Assembly (NCBI GenBank): GCA_910588325.1
Contig: CAJUPP010000009.1
Coordinates: forward strand, 1 to 64,000
Direction: 5' to 3'
Source of the DNA: an uncultured Hungatella sp.
Lineage (GTDB): Bacteria > Bacillota > Clostridia > Lachnospirales > Lachnospiraceae
DNA: 64,000 nt
Shown here: positions 41,886-50,104 of the stretch, piece by piece
Layout: every line of letters starts with the position of its first letter
Position numbering within the stretch: the first letter of the stretch is position 1
Position numbers and translations under genes: made by a program
Notes under the pieces: generated by a model
The model's input: only the letters and a program-made list of their open reading frames with translations
Databases searched by the model: none
What the model was told of the DNA's origin: nothing

Positions 41886-42371
41886 ATGGATTTTACGCAT
41901 TTTGACAATCAGGGAAATGCCTGGATGGTGGATGTGGGAGAGAAGGAAGACACGAAGAGGGAGGCAGTGGCCAAAGGGAGTATTTTTTTAAGCCCCCAGT
42001 GTTTTGATATGGTCAGGCAGGGAACCATGAAAAAAGGAGACGTGCTGGGAGTTGCCAGAGTTGCGGGAATTATGGGCGCCAAGAAAACGTGGGAGCTGAT
42101 TCCGCTGTGCCATGTTCTGAACCTGACAAAGCTGACCGTGGATTTTGAACTGAAGGAAGAACACCATGAGATTCAGGCAGTATGTACAGCCCGGACTACC
42201 GGAAAGACTGGCGTGGAGATGGAGGCATTGACTGGTGTCAGCGTGGCATTGCTTACCATTTACGATATGTGCAAGGCAGTGGATAAAACGATGGAAATCG
42301 GTTCTGTTTATCTGGAGAGAAAAACCGGAGGGAAAAGCGGAGAGTTTATAAATCCAAAGGTGAAGGAATGA
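41886..42371 (+). CDS. moaC: Cyclic pyranopterin monophosphate synthase MoaC
   Basis: 161 residues. It converts the MoaA product to cPMP. Family marks are MVDVGEKEDTKREAVAKG near the N-terminus, LIPLCHVLNLTKLTVDF, and the C-terminal GVEMEALTGVSVALLTIYDMCKAVDK. It starts one base after the moaA stop; TCGGAGGATAAC supplies the ribosome site. Confidence 0.95.
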   Translation: MDFTHFDNQGNAWMVDVGEKEDTKREAVAKGSIFLSPQCFDMVRQGTMKKGDVLGVARVAGIMGAKKTWELIPLCHVLNLTKLTVDFELKEEHHEIQAVCTARTTGKTGVEMEALTGVSVALLTIYDMCKAVDKTMEIGSVYLERKTGGKSGEFINPKVKE

Positions 42372-42413
42372 GGAAGCGACGGTGTATGAAAGGGAGGAAA
42401 GGGAAGAATCGTT

Positions 42414-43355
42414 ATGTTGACAGGAACAGTGAAAGCGGTCTGTACCAGTGAGAAAAAGGGGACGGAGAAACAGGCGGTGGAGAGAATCCATGTACGTCCA
42501 AATCACGGAATTGACGGGGATGCCCATGGAGGGAACTGGCACCGTCAGGTCAGTCTTTTGTCTTACGATAAGGTGAAAGCATTCAATCAGCGGGGGGCCA
42601 ATGTAGGCCACGGGGCCTTTGGGGAGAATCTGGTGGTGGAAGGCGTAGATTTTAAGACGCTTCCAGTGGGAAGCCGGTTTCTTGTGGGAACCGCAGAACT
42701 TCGGATGACCCAGATCGGAAAAGAGTGCCACAGCCACTGTGCCATCTATAAACGTATGGGAGAATGCATCATGCCCCATGAGGGCGTGTTTGCGGAGGTA
42801 TTGAAGGAAGGAGATATTGCTGCGGGAGATGAATTGACCGTGATCCTGCCTGATCCGAACCGGCCTTTTACGGCTGCTGTGGTTGTTCTCAGCGACAAAG
42901 GTTCCAAGGGGGAGAGAAAAGACGAAAGCGGACCGGCAGCCGGAAAAAAGCTTGAGGAAGCCGGATATGAGGTGGTGGAAACCGTGATTCTTCCGGATGA
43001 GCCGGAAGCTCTTAAGACACAGCTAAAGCGTCTTGCAGACGGGAGGCAGGTGGATCTGGTGGTAACCAGCGGCGGAACAGGATTTTCCCTGAGAGATCAG
43101 ACGCCGGAGGCTACTATGGCAGTGGCTGACCGCAATGCGCCGGGAATCGCAGAGTATATCCGGATGCGATCCATGGAACTGACCAGCAGGGCCATGTTAA
43201 GCAGGGGGGTGTCTGTGATTAGGGGAAAGACACTGATTGTCAATCTGCCGGGAAGCCCCAAGGCTGTAATGGAGAGTCTGGATTTTATTTTGGACAGTTT
43301 GAGTCACGGTCTGGAGATTCTGCGTGGAACCGCATCAGAGTGTGCAAGGAAATAG
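42414..43355 (+). CDS. MOSC domain-MogA/MoaB fusion protein
   Basis: 313 residues. Residues 1-~145 are a MOSC domain (GTVKAVCTSEKKG, GIDGDAHGGNWHRQVSLLS, GAFGENLVVEG, GKECHSHCAIY), implicated in sulfur transfer to Moco. Residues ~155-313 are a MogA/MoaB-type molybdopterin adenylyltransferase (VVVLSDKGSKGERKDESGP, VVTSGGTGFSLRDQTPEA, LPGSPKAVMESL). The join places adenylylation and sulfuration in one chain. Last gene before a strong terminator. MoaD, MoaE and MoeB are not in the window. Confidence 0.9.
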   Translation: MLTGTVKAVCTSEKKGTEKQAVERIHVRPNHGIDGDAHGGNWHRQVSLLSYDKVKAFNQRGANVGHGAFGENLVVEGVDFKTLPVGSRFLVGTAELRMTQIGKECHSHCAIYKRMGECIMPHEGVFAEVLKEGDIAAGDELTVILPDPNRPFTAAVVVLSDKGSKGERKDESGPAAGKKLEEAGYEVVETVILPDEPEALKTQLKRLADGRQVDLVVTSGGTGFSLRDQTPEATMAVADRNAPGIAEYIRMRSMELTSRAMLSRGVSVIRGKTLIVNLPGSPKAVMESLDFILDSLSHGLEILRGTASECARK

Positions 43356-43369
43356 AGTGTGAGATAGGT

Positions 43370-43437
43370 GCCAAAATCCGATCTATTTATGGAAGGGAGA
43401 TTTTAAATAGAGCGGATTTTGGCAAGGCGGTTTTTTT
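43370..43437 (+). terminator. Terminator of the cofactor operon
   Basis: Perfect 11-base stem GCCAAAATCCG/CGGATTTTGGC extended by TCTATTT/AAATAGA, followed after seven bases by T7. Confidence 0.7.
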
Positions 43438-43455
43438 AACCACGTTTTTAAGGTT

Positions 43456-43481
43456 TCGAACGGTTTTATAAAAACGTTCGA
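43456..43481 (+). promoter_or_regulatory. 26-base palindromic operator upstream of modA
   Basis: TCGAACG at 43456 pairs with CGTTCGA at 43475; the centre TTTTATAAAA is self-complementary. Only one of the 13 base pairs is mismatched. It is 40 bases before the modA ATG, where a molybdate-sensing repressor could act. The ModE-like domain of the protein at 36690 is a candidate binder; this is inference. Confidence 0.55.
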
Positions 43482-43521
43482 TTATAAATAAACAAAACGT
43501 AAAATAAATGGAGGAAAGATC

Positions 43522-44436
43522 ATGAAAAAACAATGGGCAGTCATGATGGCAACTGTATTGATTTCTGGTATGGTGGCCGGATGCGGTGGAAAACAGGAGG
43601 CACCAGCGGAGAGCACTACGGCGAAAGCGGAGACAACGGCGGCTGAGACGGAAAGCACCAAAGCGGAAGAAGAGACGACGAAGGTCGAGACAGAGGAAGC
43701 TGCAGGAGAGCAGACAGAGTTGATTGTGTTTGCGGCAGCCTCCATGACAGAGACTCTGACAGAAATTGCCGATATGTATGAGGAAATAAATCCGAATGTG
43801 AAGATTGTCTACACGTTTGATTCATCAGGAACCTTGAAGACGCAGATTCAGGAAGGGGCAGACTGTGATATTTTCATCTCTGCGGCGCAGAAACAGATGA
43901 ACCAGTTAGACAGCACGGCAGATCCTTCGGTAAACACGGAAGGGCTTGACTTTGTTTTGCAGGGAACCCGTTTTAATCTGGTTGAAAACAAAGTCGTTCT
44001 GGCAGTACCGGATGACAATCCGGCGGACATTCAGAATTATGAGGATCTGGGAACCGATAAGCTAAGCCTGATCTGTCTGGGCAATGATGACGTTCCGGTA
44101 GGTGCGTACTCTACGGAGATCCTGACGAATCTTGGAATTATGGAGAAACTGGAGTCTGAGTCCAAGATTACCTATGGTTCCAATGTAAAAGAAGTAACAA
44201 CTCAGGTGAAGGAAGCTTCTGTTGACTGTGGTATCATCTATGCGACAGATGCGTTTTCGGCTGAACTGACGGTGGTAGATGAGGCAGAGGAAGGGCAGTG
44301 TGCTCAGGTTATCTATCCGGCTGCTGTCTTGAATATCTCTCAGAATCAGGAAGAGGCGCAGACATTTTTGGATTTTCTGACGACAGATGAGTGTGCGAAA
44401 GTGTTTGAGTCTGTCGGATTTTCGATGGCGCAGTAG
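43522..44436 (+). CDS. modA: Molybdate ABC transporter, substrate-binding lipoprotein
   Basis: 304 residues. Signal peptide with a lipobox (GMVAGCGG), a Thr/Glu/Ala-rich linker of about 45 residues, then a ModA fold (LIVFAAASMTETLTEIADMY, IFISAAQKQMNQL, VEEG-like region VDCGIIYATDA). It binds molybdate or tungstate outside the membrane. A GGAGG precedes the ATG. First gene of modABC. Confidence 0.93.
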   Translation: MKKQWAVMMATVLISGMVAGCGGKQEAPAESTTAKAETTAAETESTKAEEETTKVETEEAAGEQTELIVFAAASMTETLTEIADMYEEINPNVKIVYTFDSSGTLKTQIQEGADCDIFISAAQKQMNQLDSTADPSVNTEGLDFVLQGTRFNLVENKVVLAVPDDNPADIQNYEDLGTDKLSLICLGNDDVPVGAYSTEILTNLGIMEKLESESKITYGSNVKEVTTQVKEASVDCGIIYATDAFSAELTVVDEAEEGQCAQVIYPAAVLNISQNQEEAQTFLDFLTTDECAKVFESVGFSMAQ

Positions 44437-44452
44437 AATAGGAGAAACAGTT

Positions 44453-45166
44453 ATGGATTGGTACCCTCTTTATAATTCACTGCGGATCGCCTTGATCTCT
44501 AGTGTGATCGTTTTCTTTACCGGAATTTTTGCCGCCTACTATATCGCAAAGCTGAACCGTGTGGTTAAGGGGATTCTGGATGTGATTCTGACTCTTCCCC
44601 TGGTTTTGCCGCCTACGGTGGTAGGATATTTTCTGCTGCTGCTTCTGGGGACAAAACGGCCCTTTGGAATCTGGTTTTTGGAACATTTTGGGGTAAAGCT
44701 GGTGATGACCTGGTATTCCGGAATCTTTGCCGCTGCGGTGGTGGCATTTCCTCTGATGTACCGGACGGCAAGGGGAGCTTTTGAAAGCTTCGATGAAACC
44801 CTAGCATACTCCGGGCAGACGCTGGGACTTGGCAATGCCTATATTTTCTGGAATATCCGGATGCCTGCCTGCCGCCAGGGGATTCTGGCTGGGGCAGTGC
44901 TGGCATTTGCCAGGGCGCTGGGAGAATACGGTGCTACCAGCATGCTGGCAGGGTACACGCCGGGTAGAACAGCTACTATCTCCACCACGGTTTATCAGCT
45001 TTGGCGAACAGACAATGGGGTTCTGGCTTTCCAGTGGGTAATGGTAAATGTGGCAATCTCGGCGGCGGTGCTGTTGACTGTAAATCTTCTGGAACAGAAA
45101 AACAGAGAAAAGGTGAAGAGAGCAGATGAAAAAGGGGGAGGGACTAAAGGATGTCGCTGCAGGTAG
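44453..45166 (+). CDS. modB: Molybdate ABC transporter, permease
   Basis: 237 residues with about five to six membrane helices, and the EAA loop region GLGNAYIFWNIRMPACRQGI, which contacts ModC. The ATG at 44453 follows AGGAG; an in-frame ATG at 44387 inside modA is rejected. The 3' end overlaps modC by 16 bases, which indicates tight coupling. Confidence 0.93.
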   Translation: MDWYPLYNSLRIALISSVIVFFTGIFAAYYIAKLNRVVKGILDVILTLPLVLPPTVVGYFLLLLLGTKRPFGIWFLEHFGVKLVMTWYSGIFAAAVVAFPLMYRTARGAFESFDETLAYSGQTLGLGNAYIFWNIRMPACRQGILAGAVLAFARALGEYGATSMLAGYTPGRTATISTTVYQLWRTDNGVLAFQWVMVNVAISAAVLLTVNLLEQKNREKVKRADEKGGGTKGCRCR

Positions 45167-46260
45167 ATGTGAAAAAAGACTTAGGCGGCTTTTGCCTTTC
45201 CATAAACTTTGAGGCAGAGCTGGAGGTCATGGGGATTTTGGGGGCCTCCGGCTGCGGCAAGAGTATGACCCTGCGCTGCATTGCCGGGGTGGTAAAACCG
45301 GATCAGGGACGGATCGTTCTGAACGGACAGACACTGTTTGACTCAGAAAAGGGTATCAATCTTCCTCCCCAGAAGCGTCATGTGGGACTTTTGTTTCAGA
45401 ACTATGCGCTTTTTCCAAATATGACAGTGAAAAAGAACCTGATGATGGGGCTTAAGGCAGTGGAAAAGGACAGAAAAAAGGCAGAGGCTGCGGTGGAGGA
45501 AATGATTGATCGGTTTTATCTGACAGGCCTGGAAAACCACAGGCCTTCCCAGCTGTCCGGCGGACAGCAGCAGAGAGCGGCTTTGGCAAGGATTCTGCTG
45601 ACAAAACCGGAGCTTTTGATGCTGGATGAACCGTTTTCCGCATTGGACGGGTATCTGCGGTGGAAATTGGAACTGGAACTGATGGATATTCTGAGAGAGT
45701 TTGGCGGCCCTACGTTATTTGTCTCCCACAGCCGGGATGAGATCTACAGGCTTTGCGACAGAGCCTGTGTTATGGATAAGGGGACTTCTACGCCTGTGGT
45801 GCCGGTAAAGGACATGTTTGAGAAGCCAAAAACCTTATCCGCCTGTCTGCTGTCCGGATGCAAGAATTATTCGGCGGCAAAGCCGGACAGGAACAGGGGA
45901 GAGGGGACGTGGATCTATGCCTGCGACTGGGGGGTGAGCCTGGACTGCGGCTGTCCCATTTTGGAGGATATGTCCCATATCGGCGTGCGGAGCCATTACA
46001 TTCATCTTCTGGGAGAGGATGAGGCGGGGAAGGTTCCCAATGAGATGGAATGCCGGATTCACAGGATTATTGAAGATGTGTTTAACATGGTTGTCATGGC
46101 AAGCCCGGTGAGGGCTTCAAAAGATTCGGATAACAGCCAGCTGCGCCTGGAGATGACAAAGGCCCAGTGGGAGGATTATGCAGGACAGACCGGGGCAAAG
46201 GAAGGGGATATGCTTCGGATCTGGATTGCACCGAGGGATATTCTGGTTTTGAAAAATTAG
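45151..46260 (+). CDS. modC: Molybdate ABC transporter, ATP-binding protein
   Basis: 369 residues. Walker A GASGCGKS, signature LSGGQQQRAALAR, Walker B LLMLDEPFSALD, switch VSHSRDE. The C-terminal ~130 residues form a regulatory extension of the TOBE type (IHRIIEDVFNMVVMASPV), though without the usual clear double repeat. It powers uptake of molybdate for the cofactor operon upstream. Confidence 0.9.
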   Translation: MSLQVDVKKDLGGFCLSINFEAELEVMGILGASGCGKSMTLRCIAGVVKPDQGRIVLNGQTLFDSEKGINLPPQKRHVGLLFQNYALFPNMTVKKNLMMGLKAVEKDRKKAEAAVEEMIDRFYLTGLENHRPSQLSGGQQQRAALARILLTKPELLMLDEPFSALDGYLRWKLELELMDILREFGGPTLFVSHSRDEIYRLCDRACVMDKGTSTPVVPVKDMFEKPKTLSACLLSGCKNYSAAKPDRNRGEGTWIYACDWGVSLDCGCPILEDMSHIGVRSHYIHLLGEDEAGKVPNEMECRIHRIIEDVFNMVVMASPVRASKDSDNSQLRLEMTKAQWEDYAGQTGAKEGDMLRIWIAPRDILVLKN

Positions 46261-46267
46261 TCTTTTC

Positions 46268-46296
46268 TTGACAAAGGGGGAGAATTATGAAATAAT
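46268..46296 (+). promoter_or_regulatory. Promoter of the sulfatase-maturase operon
   Basis: TTGACA, 17-base spacer, AATAAT, starting seven bases after the modC stop. Confidence 0.6.
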
Positions 46297-46322
46297 TTGT
46301 AGTATCAAAGTCAAAAGGTCAT

Positions 46323-47471
46323 ATGCAAATGAAAGAAAATAGAACGATGCCCTCAATAACTGTTTTGATTAAGCCTGCATCAGGAAGCTGTAACATGCGG
46401 TGCAGTTACTGTTTTTATGCAGATGAACTGAAAAATCGTGAAGAAGGTCTCCTTGGGCGGATGTCTGCGGATACCATGCATGCCATTGTGGACAGGGTGG
46501 CGGATTCCGGCTGCCGGGAGTGCAACCTTGCGTTTCAGGGCGGAGAACCTACACTTATCGGCCTTGATTTTTATAAGGATCTGATGGAGTATATTAAGAA
46601 TCATCCGGATTCCGGAAAGATCCGGTTTTATTATGCGATTCAGACCAACGGGTATGAGATTGATGATGAATGGGCCAAGTTCTGGGCAGACAATCACTTT
46701 TTGGTGGGAGTCTCCCTGGACGGAAATAAGGATATCCATGACAGATATAGAAAAGATGCGAAAGGAAACGGGACTTTTAACCGCGTGATGGCATCCATCC
46801 GTCTGCTGGAGAAATATAAGGTGGAGTACAATATACTGACAGTAGTCACGGCTGCGTCCGCCAGGGCGGGACAGAAGATCTATCATTTTTTCCAGAAGAA
46901 TCATCTGAACTATCAGCAGTATATTGAGTGTCTGGATCCCATCGGGGAGACGCAGGGACAGTATGAGTATTCTCTGACTCCAAAGCGGTATGAGACATTT
47001 TTAAAAAGCATATTTGACGTCTGGTATCTGGATATGAAAGCCGGGAAATATGTGTATAACCGGTATTTTGAAAATCTGATGATGATTATGGCAGGAGGAA
47101 TGCCGGAGAGCTGCAACATGCGGGGAATTTGTGGGAAGCAGTGGGTCATAGAAGCAGACGGAAGCACGTATCCCTGTGATTTTTACGCATTGGATTCTTG
47201 GCTTTTGGGAAATATTAATACAGACAGTTTGGCGGCCATGGATAAGAAAAGGGAGGAGCTTGGATTCATAGAATGGTCCCAAAAAATAGATGAGGAATGC
47301 AGCGCGTGCTCGTGGTTTCGCCTGTGCCGAAACGGCTGCAGGAGGAATCGGGAACCAGTAAATGCAGACGGAGGCGGAAGGAACTATTTCTGCAGTGCAT
47401 ATAAGGGGTTTTTTGAGTATGCGTATCCACGCCTGAAGGAAGTGTATCAGATGTATGTGAGGGGACAGTGA
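46323..47471 (+). CDS. Anaerobic sulfatase-maturating enzyme (radical SAM)
   Basis: 382 residues. The radical SAM cluster is CNMRCSYC (Cys 23, 27, 30) within IKPASGSCNMRCSYCFYAD, the signature of anSME enzymes. The C-terminal SPASM domain holds further clusters (CNMRGICGKQW, YPCDFYAL, CSACSWFRLCRNGCRR). It oxidises the active-site Cys (or Ser) of a sulfatase to formylglycine without oxygen. Its likely client is the CxPxR sulfatase at 48360. The next gene overlaps its stop by one base. Confidence 0.92.
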   Translation: MQMKENRTMPSITVLIKPASGSCNMRCSYCFYADELKNREEGLLGRMSADTMHAIVDRVADSGCRECNLAFQGGEPTLIGLDFYKDLMEYIKNHPDSGKIRFYYAIQTNGYEIDDEWAKFWADNHFLVGVSLDGNKDIHDRYRKDAKGNGTFNRVMASIRLLEKYKVEYNILTVVTAASARAGQKIYHFFQKNHLNYQQYIECLDPIGETQGQYEYSLTPKRYETFLKSIFDVWYLDMKAGKYVYNRYFENLMMIMAGGMPESCNMRGICGKQWVIEADGSTYPCDFYALDSWLLGNINTDSLAAMDKKREELGFIEWSQKIDEECSACSWFRLCRNGCRRNREPVNADGGGRNYFCSAYKGFFEYAYPRLKEVYQMYVRGQ

Positions 47472-48253
47472 TGGAGATTCTGGTGTTTTTGATTTGCTTT
47501 TTTTCTTCTGTTGTCGGTGCAATCTGCGGAATCGGCGGCGGCGTGATCATCAAACCGGTGTTGGATGCTTTTGGCATCATGGATGTGTCTGCCATCAGTT
47601 TTCTTTCCGGATGTACTGTGCTGTCTATGACGGCTTATTCTGTGGTGCGTTCTAAATTAAGCGGAAGTTCAAAGATCGATCAGGCAACAGGTTTCCCGCT
47701 GGCTGTGGGGGCGGCTGTCGGAGGAGTGGCGGGGAAAAATCTTTTTCAAATTATAAAATCCATAAGTTCAGACGGAGACAAGGTTGGAGCGATTCAGGCA
47801 GCCTGTCTTCTGGTTGTCACAATAGGGACGCTTTTGTATACCCTGAATAAGGAGCGGATTCAGACCAGATCTGTCAGGCAGAAATCCGTCTGTGTTGTTA
47901 TCGGATTGTTTTTAGGGGTGATGTCTTCTTTCCTTGGAATCGGGGGAGGGCCTGTTAATCTGGTTATGTTGTTTTATTTCTTTTCCATGGATACGAAGAT
48001 GGCTGCGGAGAACTCGCTGTATATCATTCTGTTTTCCCAGATTACCAGCCTGATTGTTTCCATTGCCACAGGGACGGTTCCTGCATTCCGGATAGCGATG
48101 CTGTTTTTGATGGTTGGCGGAGGAATCTGCGGAGGAATCTGCGGGAGAGGGATCAATAAAAAGATTGACAGTAAGATGGTAGACAGGCTGTTTATCTGGC
48201 TGATGATTCTGATGATCGGGATTAATATTTACAATATTTTTAAGTTTGTGTGA
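47471..48253 (+). CDS. TauE/SafE (TSUP)-family membrane exporter
   Basis: 260 residues with about eight helices and the two repeated Gly-rich motifs (GAICGIGGGVIIKPVLD near the N-terminus; MSSFLGIGGGPVNLVML mid-protein) of sulfite/organosulfonate exporters. The ATG at 47471 overlaps the maturase stop. Beside a sulfatase and its maturase, export of sulfate, sulfite or a sulfonated product is likely, but the ion is inferred. Confidence 0.85.
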   Translation: MEILVFLICFFSSVVGAICGIGGGVIIKPVLDAFGIMDVSAISFLSGCTVLSMTAYSVVRSKLSGSSKIDQATGFPLAVGAAVGGVAGKNLFQIIKSISSDGDKVGAIQAACLLVVTIGTLLYTLNKERIQTRSVRQKSVCVVIGLFLGVMSSFLGIGGGPVNLVMLFYFFSMDTKMAAENSLYIILFSQITSLIVSIATGTVPAFRIAMLFLMVGGGICGGICGRGINKKIDSKMVDRLFIWLMILMIGINIYNIFKFV

Positions 48254-48288
48254 GAGCCCTTCGGGCGCGGGGGCGTTTCTTGCGGAGC

Positions 48289-48323
48289 GTTGTATCATAG
48301 GACATATGTTCCTATGATACAAC
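48289..48323. repeat. Perfect 14-base inverted repeat with 7-base loop
   Basis: GTTGTATCATAGGA and its exact complement flank CATATGT. It lies between the convergent exporter and sulfatase genes, 37 bases from the sulfatase stop. There is no T tract on either side. It could be a terminator-like structure for both genes or a dispersed palindrome, similar in design to the one at 35715. Confidence 0.6.
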
Positions 48324-48359
48324 AAATTCTTCCTGAAAGCTCCATAAGATAATGTATAC

Positions 48360-49868
48360 TTATTTGGAAACACAACCGCCTTTCCTCCGAAAAGCCTCCT
48401 CCATAGGCAGTCCGGTGCCGTAATCTAGCTGGCGGGGTTCATATGCTTCATTCTCGCGCTGCCTGGTCATCAGGCGGCTGTCCCAGGTTTTATCTTCGGG
48501 ATAACTGTTCCAGGGACGGTTCTCCCAGTAATATCCGCGGAACGGATCTCTGGTATCATACATATTGTCCAGCAAAGCCTTGTGAAGGCGCTGTTTCTCT
48601 TCTGATAAGGAATCATCAAGAATCAGGTTCTTCATTTCTTCCGGATCCTCCTTCAGGTCATAAAGTTCATCGGATGTCATCAGATTGATGGTCAGTTTAT
48701 AGCGGCCGTCAAAGACGCAGCGAACCGGCTGGTAGCCTCCGAAGCCATCATGATCCACCTCATACCGTCCGAATTCCATGAATATGTAATCATTGATTCT
48801 TTTTCCTGTTTTTAATTCTTCATAGATGCTTTTGCCTTCGAACACCTTTGGTTTTGGCACCTGGAAGATATCACAGACAGTAGGGGCCAGATTGATGTGG
48901 GAAACAGGATTTGTATCTACCTGATTTTTGCCAAATCCCCGTACAATCAGAGGAATGTGGGTGATCTCCTCATACATGGCAGGCCCTTTCTGAGTCAGGG
49001 AGTGGGAATACAGCATGTCTCCGTGGTCGGAGGTGTAGATGACAACCGCGTCATCGGCATATTCATCAATGGCATTGAGAACACGTCCGATTTCATAGTC
49101 CACGAAACTGTTGCATCCAAGGTAATATTTAAAATTCATGGAAAAATCAGGGGAGGCTGCCTTTAAGTAGTCGCCACCAGCCCAAATTCTGTGATGTTCC
49201 GGTTTGTCCTCAAGGGTATCATACAGATTTTTCTTGCGGTGGAATTCGTAATTTTCATATTTGGCCCAGAATTCTCTCGGACAGAGAAAAGGACCGTGGG
49301 GCTCATCATAGGAGACTACCAGAAAATAATCTTTGGGTGAATCCCGATGCTTTTTCAGAAAATCGATTGCCCTGTCAGAACAGCGGTGTCCATAGGTAAA
49401 TTCTTCTTTGATGTCATATTTTTCCATACTCTCGGTCTGGCGGGAGAGGTAGCGTTCCTCAGGTGTCAGTTCCTCCAGGTAATTGCGCATATCATACCAG
49501 TAATCAGGATCCCAGCCGTCTGCGCAGCGGCCCATGCCGAAGTAGTCGCCTCCGTCCAGATGCCATTTCCCCACATAGGCACTGTGAATCCCATGATCCT
49601 TAAGACGGCGTCCAATATTCTGAATATTGTCAGAAAGTCCCATACAGTTTGACCAGCCGGCACAGGAATGGGGGTAGCTTCCCGTAAAGATGGCGGAGCG
49701 GGCAGGCTGGCATACGGGCTGGGTGGTGTAGGCAGAGTCAAATCGAATACCCTCTGCTGCCAGCCGGTCCAGATTGGGGGTATCCATATCCGGATTGCCG
49801 TAGCAGCCCAGCATATCGATACGGGTGGTGTCGGTCATGATCAAAATTACTTTTTTGTTTTTGCTCAT
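48360..49868 (-). CDS. Cys-type sulfatase (alkaline-phosphatase superfamily)
   Basis: 502 residues. The formylglycine motif is CQPARS (Cys 53), preceded by metal ligands in LIMTDTTRIDMLGCYG; GKWHLDGGD and YTSDHGDML add further metal and active-site residues. No signal peptide is seen, so it acts in the cytoplasm on an imported sulfate ester, possibly from a host glycan or steroid. It needs the maturase encoded at 46323. A strong AAAGGAG precedes the ATG at 49868. Confidence 0.92.
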   Translation of the reverse strand: MSKNKKVILIMTDTTRIDMLGCYGNPDMDTPNLDRLAAEGIRFDSAYTTQPVCQPARSAIFTGSYPHSCAGWSNCMGLSDNIQNIGRRLKDHGIHSAYVGKWHLDGGDYFGMGRCADGWDPDYWYDMRNYLEELTPEERYLSRQTESMEKYDIKEEFTYGHRCSDRAIDFLKKHRDSPKDYFLVVSYDEPHGPFLCPREFWAKYENYEFHRKKNLYDTLEDKPEHHRIWAGGDYLKAASPDFSMNFKYYLGCNSFVDYEIGRVLNAIDEYADDAVVIYTSDHGDMLYSHSLTQKGPAMYEEITHIPLIVRGFGKNQVDTNPVSHINLAPTVCDIFQVPKPKVFEGKSIYEELKTGKRINDYIFMEFGRYEVDHDGFGGYQPVRCVFDGRYKLTINLMTSDELYDLKEDPEEMKNLILDDSLSEEKQRLHKALLDNMYDTRDPFRGYYWENRPWNSYPEDKTWDSRLMTRQRENEAYEPRQLDYGTGLPMEEAFRRKGGCVSK

Positions 49869-50049
49869 TGTGGTAGATCTCCTTTCAGGATATGCAATGT
49901 CTCATAGCTTTTCGGTGACATGTTGGTTACAATTGAGTTCAGCGATTTTTTGCAGAAGGGGTCGCAAGGGGAACAAAAGGAAATACCTGCTAAGACAGAG
50001 ACGTGGATAGTGCAATACATGGGGAGAGTGAAAGGACAGCAGACAGAGA

Positions 50050-50093
50050 GGAAACGGCGGAAGGGAATTGTACACTTCCTTCTGTCGTTTCCT
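50050..50093. terminator. Hairpin downstream of the hemerythrin gene
   Basis: GGAAACG...GAAGG pairs with CCTTC...CGTTTCC, directly after the stop of the minus-strand gene at 50105. The flank read on the minus strand is only weakly T-rich; on the plus strand TTCTTTTT follows. Confidence 0.5.
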
Positions 50094-50104
50094 TCTTTTT
50101 CGTT

